The notes under the pieces: model-generated
The model's input: only the letters and a program-made list of their open reading frames with translations
Told to the model about the DNA's origin: nothing
Database searches by the model: none
Assembly: GCA_937876395.1 (NCBI GenBank)
Contig: CALEIM010000186.1
Location: 1 to 18,291 of the forward strand
Source of the DNA: an uncultured Wenzhouxiangella sp.
Lineage (GTDB): Bacteria; Pseudomonadota; Gammaproteobacteria; Xanthomonadales; Wenzhouxiangellaceae
Length of the DNA stretch: 18,291 bases
Direction of reading: 5' to 3'
Part shown: piece by piece, positions 16,214 through 18,291 of the stretch
Numbering within the stretch: position 1 is the first letter of the stretch
How the letters are laid out: each line of letters opens with the position of its first letter
Made by a program: the position numbers and the translations under genes

Positions 16214-16633
16214 TTAAAAACAAGCCGGCGCCCGCTGGTTGACGCTGATCTTAAATAAATTAATCAAATCAACAGGTTATAACTAACTTGAGCCGCAATG
16301 CAGTCAAACTGCAACGGCTCTGATAGAACTGCCCGGAAATCTTGTGAAGCCCCCTTTTTTTCAAATCAATGCGTAAAACCGAATCCAAAGCGGCGAACCG
16401 CTACGGAGCGATTGCGACTGGCGAGCACCTGACCGAATCAAGGGAGAAATGGGACGGCTTTTTCATTTTTGCCGACCCGACCCACAAGCCTGCCACCAGC
16501 ACAATATCTACATCCTACCATAGGGCCGCCGCCCATTCCCAGGCGCGGGTCAAGGAATCGCAGGTAAAAAGAAGGTATGGGCTGATCGGTGCCGAATGCG
16601 GCTCAGAATCTGATCCGCACCGGGGAAATCAAG
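16214..16633. other. Leader and intergenic region between rnpB and the giant gene
   Basis: About 420 bp without a supported gene. An AT-rich stretch (about 16250-16285) contains TATAAC on the minus strand (16276-16281), a possible -10 box without a well-spaced -35. A nested stem-loop lies at 16290-16320. Nearer rnpB, sequence around 16588-16621 (GGTGC/GCACC and GCGG/CCGC, mutually exclusive pairings) followed on the minus strand by CTTCTTTTT (about 16563-16575) might terminate rnpB transcription. The fit is poor. A 93-codon plus-strand frame here overlaps rnpB and is not convincing. Confidence 0.45.
16290..16320. promoter_or_regulatory. Nested inverted repeat upstream of the giant gene
   Basis: GAGCCG (16290-16295) pairs with CGGCTC (16315-16320). 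Inside it GCAGT (16300-16304) pairs with ACTGC (16308-16312). No T-tract follows on either strand, so it is not an obvious terminator. Its place just upstream of the AT-rich probable promoter suggests an operator or leader structure, which is inference. Confidence 0.4.
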
Positions 16634-16988
16634 GGAGAGCCGGCCTGTAAGCCGGGTTCTGTCGAGGACAGTCATTCATCTGGGACGGCTGTCGCCAGCC
16701 GCCTCTAGCAGCCTACCCGGATGCAGCGCGGGCCACGCCATGGCATCCCTATTTGGCCTTGCTTCGGGTGGGGTTTTCCCTGCCGCGTCTGTTGCCAGAC
16801 GCGCGGTGCGCTCTTACCGCACCATTTCACCCTTGCCTGTGCCGTTGCCGGCCATCGGCGGTGTATTTTCTGCGGCACTTTCCGTCGGCCTTTTCAGGCC
16901 GCCCAGGCGTTACCTGGCACCCTGCCCTGTGAAGCCCGGACTTTCCTCCATGCCGCAAGCGGCACAGCGACTGTCCAGCCGGCTCTCC
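16634..16988 (-). ncRNA. rnpB: RNase P RNA, bacterial A-type
   Basis: This is the catalytic RNA that removes 5' leaders from precursor tRNAs. The minus strand carries the conserved GGAGGAAAGTCCGGGCTTC near the 5' end, AGGGCAGGGTGCCAGGTAAC, GGGTGAAATGGTGCGGTAAG, AAGCAAGGCCAAATAGGG, GGGTAGGCTGCTAGAG, GATGAATGACTGTCC, and the 3' ACAGAACCCGGCTTAC that forms helix P4 with the first motif. The ends are set by an 11-bp P1 helix, GGAGAGCCGGC (16988-16978) with GCCGGCTCTCC (16644-16634). At about 355 nt it is slightly shorter than the 377-nt E. coli RNA. A CATAAT box ends 7 nt before the first base. The tRNA-binding loop L15 appears to read GGGAAAAC where E. coli has CGGTAAAC. Confidence 0.96.
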
Positions 16989-16995
16989 GAAGCTC

Positions 16996-17001
16996 ATTAT
17001 G
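16996..17001 (-). promoter_or_regulatory. Probable -10 box of rnpB
   Basis: CATAAT on the minus strand, 7 nt before the first base of the P1 helix at 16988. This is the expected distance to a transcription start, so it supports the 5' end. No good -35 box is seen 16-18 bp further up. The spacing region lies between this box and the stop of the neighbouring gene at 17030. Confidence 0.5.
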
Positions 17002-17029
17002 ACAGCAAGCGGTTCTTACCGGTTCGCTT

Positions 17030-17713
17030 TTATTCGGTCACAAGGTTCTCGCGGCCTATCAGGCGGCGGAAATCGCTCAGCGGAATGCCGCGGGTGTAGC
17101 GATAGATAAAGCGTCGACCGCGCTCGTCTTCGGTCGGCTGCAAAAAGCGGCGGGCAATTTCTTCTTCGCGGCGAAAGCCCAGGTAGTCGGACAGGTCGAT
17201 TGTCGCGCCCGGACCCATGAAACTGTACTCCTCGACCAGGGCCTCGACATCCTCATCAAAACGCAGCTGGTCGATCGGCCAGCGCACGATGTATTCATTG
17301 TCCGTGCTGGTCAGCACCGTCAGCGCGCAGCCGTCCGGATGACCGCGCACCTCGCCGGTGCGGCGCTCTGGATCGTCGACCAAAAACAGCAAGTAGCGCG
17401 GCGGCTCGCTCCACAGCTCGACGTCGTCAAAATAGCATTTGCGCTCGCCGATGCCCTCTTCAACGACCTTGAGGCGCTGCGCCGAGCCTGAACTTTTGTA
17501 GGACAGCAGCACATCAAACCAGGTGCTGCCGCTGACCGGTACATTGCGGCGCTCACGGTAGTTGTAAACGTCGAGCTGGGCGAGCACCACGTAATCAGAC
17601 TCGGCGGCCAGCTCGCCGGGTGTGCGCGGTGTCCAGTCATCAGCCGACTCTTCGGCCGCCAGCGGGGCGGCCAACAGGAGCAAAAGCGGTGCAGCAAAAA
17701 GAAGGTGTTTCAT
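17030..17713 (-). CDS. Secreted protein of unknown function
   Basis: From ATG 17713 the product has 227 residues: a Sec signal peptide (MKHLLF, a leucine-rich core, cleavage near Ala19-Ala20) and an acidic mature part with two cysteines, Cys93 (RKCYFDD) and Cys129 (GHPDGCALTV), that could form a disulfide in the periplasm. The middle (DYVVLAQLDVY, LKVVEEGIGERKC, PPRYLLFLVDD, VRGHPDGCALTV) has the look of a small beta-barrel, faintly like netrin/TIMP-type domains, but no family is recognised. The C-terminus is rich in Arg and Glu. An alternative start is GTG 17749, which has GGGTGG 7 nt upstream and would add 12 residues and leave 24 bp to psd. ATG 17713 has the cleaner signal peptide but no Shine-Dalgarno. 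Co-transcription with psd is likely; no terminator separates them. Confidence 0.82.
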   Translation of the reverse strand: MKHLLFAAPLLLLLAAPLAAEESADDWTPRTPGELAAESDYVVLAQLDVYNYRERRNVPVSGSTWFDVLLSYKSSGSAQRLKVVEEGIGERKCYFDDVELWSEPPRYLLFLVDDPERRTGEVRGHPDGCALTVLTSTDNEYIVRWPIDQLRFDEDVEALVEEYSFMGPGATIDLSDYLGFRREEEIARRFLQPTEDERGRRFIYRYTRGIPLSDFRRLIGRENLVTE

Positions 17714-17773
17714 GCGCGATTGGACGTCAGTGCGTGTGTTCAAGTTCACTATTGTGCCACCCTTGAGGCCGGT

Positions 17774-18291
17774 TCAGCTCAGCGCCTGGCCCATCCGGAC
17801 CGTCTGCTCGGGCTGCAAGTCGGGCAGCCAGACCGGGAAATCCTTCGGTGTCAGCACGATGACCGTCGAACCCCAGTGAAAGCGGCCCAGTTCGGCGCCG
17901 CGAGCCAGCTCGATCCCGTCCAGCATCTGAATCCTCCCGGCCGAATCGGGACGACGATCTTCCGGGCCGCCCCAGACGGTCTCGATACCGGCCACCAGCA
18001 TGGCCGCGACCATCACCACCGCAACCGGCCCGTGCCGGGTATCAAGCAGTGCGACCATGCGCTCGTTGCGGGCGAACAGACGCGGCACCAGTCGGGTGGT
18101 GTTGGCCGACACGCTGAACAGGCGACCAGGTTTGCGCAGCTCTTCAATGACGCGTCCGGCAATCGGCGTATGGACCCGGTGATAGTCGCGCGGCGCAAGA
18201 TAAATGGTAATGAAATGACCGTCATCAAACGCCGCCGCGCGCTGGCGGGAACCGAGCAGCTCGGCCGTGCTGTAGTCGATCCCCTTGGCCT
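17774..18291 (-). CDS. psd: Phosphatidylserine decarboxylase proenzyme, N-terminus beyond the window
   Basis: The enzyme decarboxylates phosphatidylserine to phosphatidylethanolamine at the inner membrane, the last step of the main bacterial route to this lipid. The visible 171 C-terminal residues include KGIDYSTAELLG, the catalytic-histidine segment YLAPRDYHRVHTP, GRLFSV, LVPRLFARNERMVALLDT, GIETVWGG, and GAELGRFHWGSTVIVL. In the last of these the proenzyme cleaves itself between Gly and Ser to yield the alpha chain with an N-terminal pyruvoyl group. The usual sequence there is LGST; here it is WGST, with Gly-Ser kept. The frame is open at the right edge, so the start is missing. It ends at TGA 17774-17776, 24-60 bp before the next gene on the same strand. 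Confidence 0.96.
   Translation of the reverse strand, partial: AKGIDYSTAELLGSRQRAAAFDDGHFITIYLAPRDYHRVHTPIAGRVIEELRKPGRLFSVSANTTRLVPRLFARNERMVALLDTRHGPVAVVMVAAMLVAGIETVWGGPEDRRPDSAGRIQMLDGIELARGAELGRFHWGSTVIVLTPKDFPVWLPDLQPEQTVRMGQALS

Noticed and set aside
16369..16650. 93-codon plus-strand ORF between the giant gene and rnpB
   Set aside because: It ends inside rnpB, has no convincing Shine-Dalgarno, and its translation looks like random sequence without hydrophobic or domain pattern.
16721..17099. Plus-strand ORFs of 93 and 119 codons
   Set aside because: They run across rnpB on the opposite strand. The RNA gene explains the conservation and the high GC.

Overview
The window looks like a chromosomal segment of a GC-rich gammaproteobacterium. 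It carries a PrmB-type ribosomal protein L3 methyltransferase, a bacterial phosphatidylserine decarboxylase and an A-type RNase P RNA resembling the E. coli one. Two very large secreted parallel beta-helix proteins fill most of the sequence. An IFRDRFE motif near the C-terminus of the giant protein recalls secreted proteins of Xanthomonadales and Wenzhouxiangella relatives. That placement is from memory and was not checked.

Every supported gene is on the minus strand. In transcription order from the right edge: the C-terminal part of psd (18291-17774); a short secreted protein of unknown function (about 17713-17030); rnpB (16988-16634); an AT-rich leader; a 3680-residue secreted modular protein (16198-5156); a clear intrinsic terminator (about 5125-5096); prmB (4944-4063); a 455-bp intergenic region with palindromes, an inverted repeat and a possible 34-codon ORF; and the first 1202 codons of a second large beta-helix protein (3607 to 1), which runs off the left edge. 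Long plus-strand ORFs opposite the large genes are shadows.

psd, rnpB and prmB are housekeeping genes with no evident link to the large proteins. Those two large proteins are the accessory content. They are related: a beta-helix module of about 270-280 residues occurs three times in the giant protein and once in the truncated one, with conserved signatures FEQIGRIGI, GKGxGD and DGSTSA. The giant protein also carries a 327-bp tract repeated with no mismatch 3903 bp away, which suggests recent gene conversion or segmental duplication. They are best read as surface or matrix proteins, perhaps carbohydrate-binding or adhesive, with module shuffling between paralogues. No enzyme activity, toxin, immunity or defence system could be identified. 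The strongest candidates for new biology are the shared beta-helix module, the homogenised repeat and the unassigned C-terminal domain of the giant protein.
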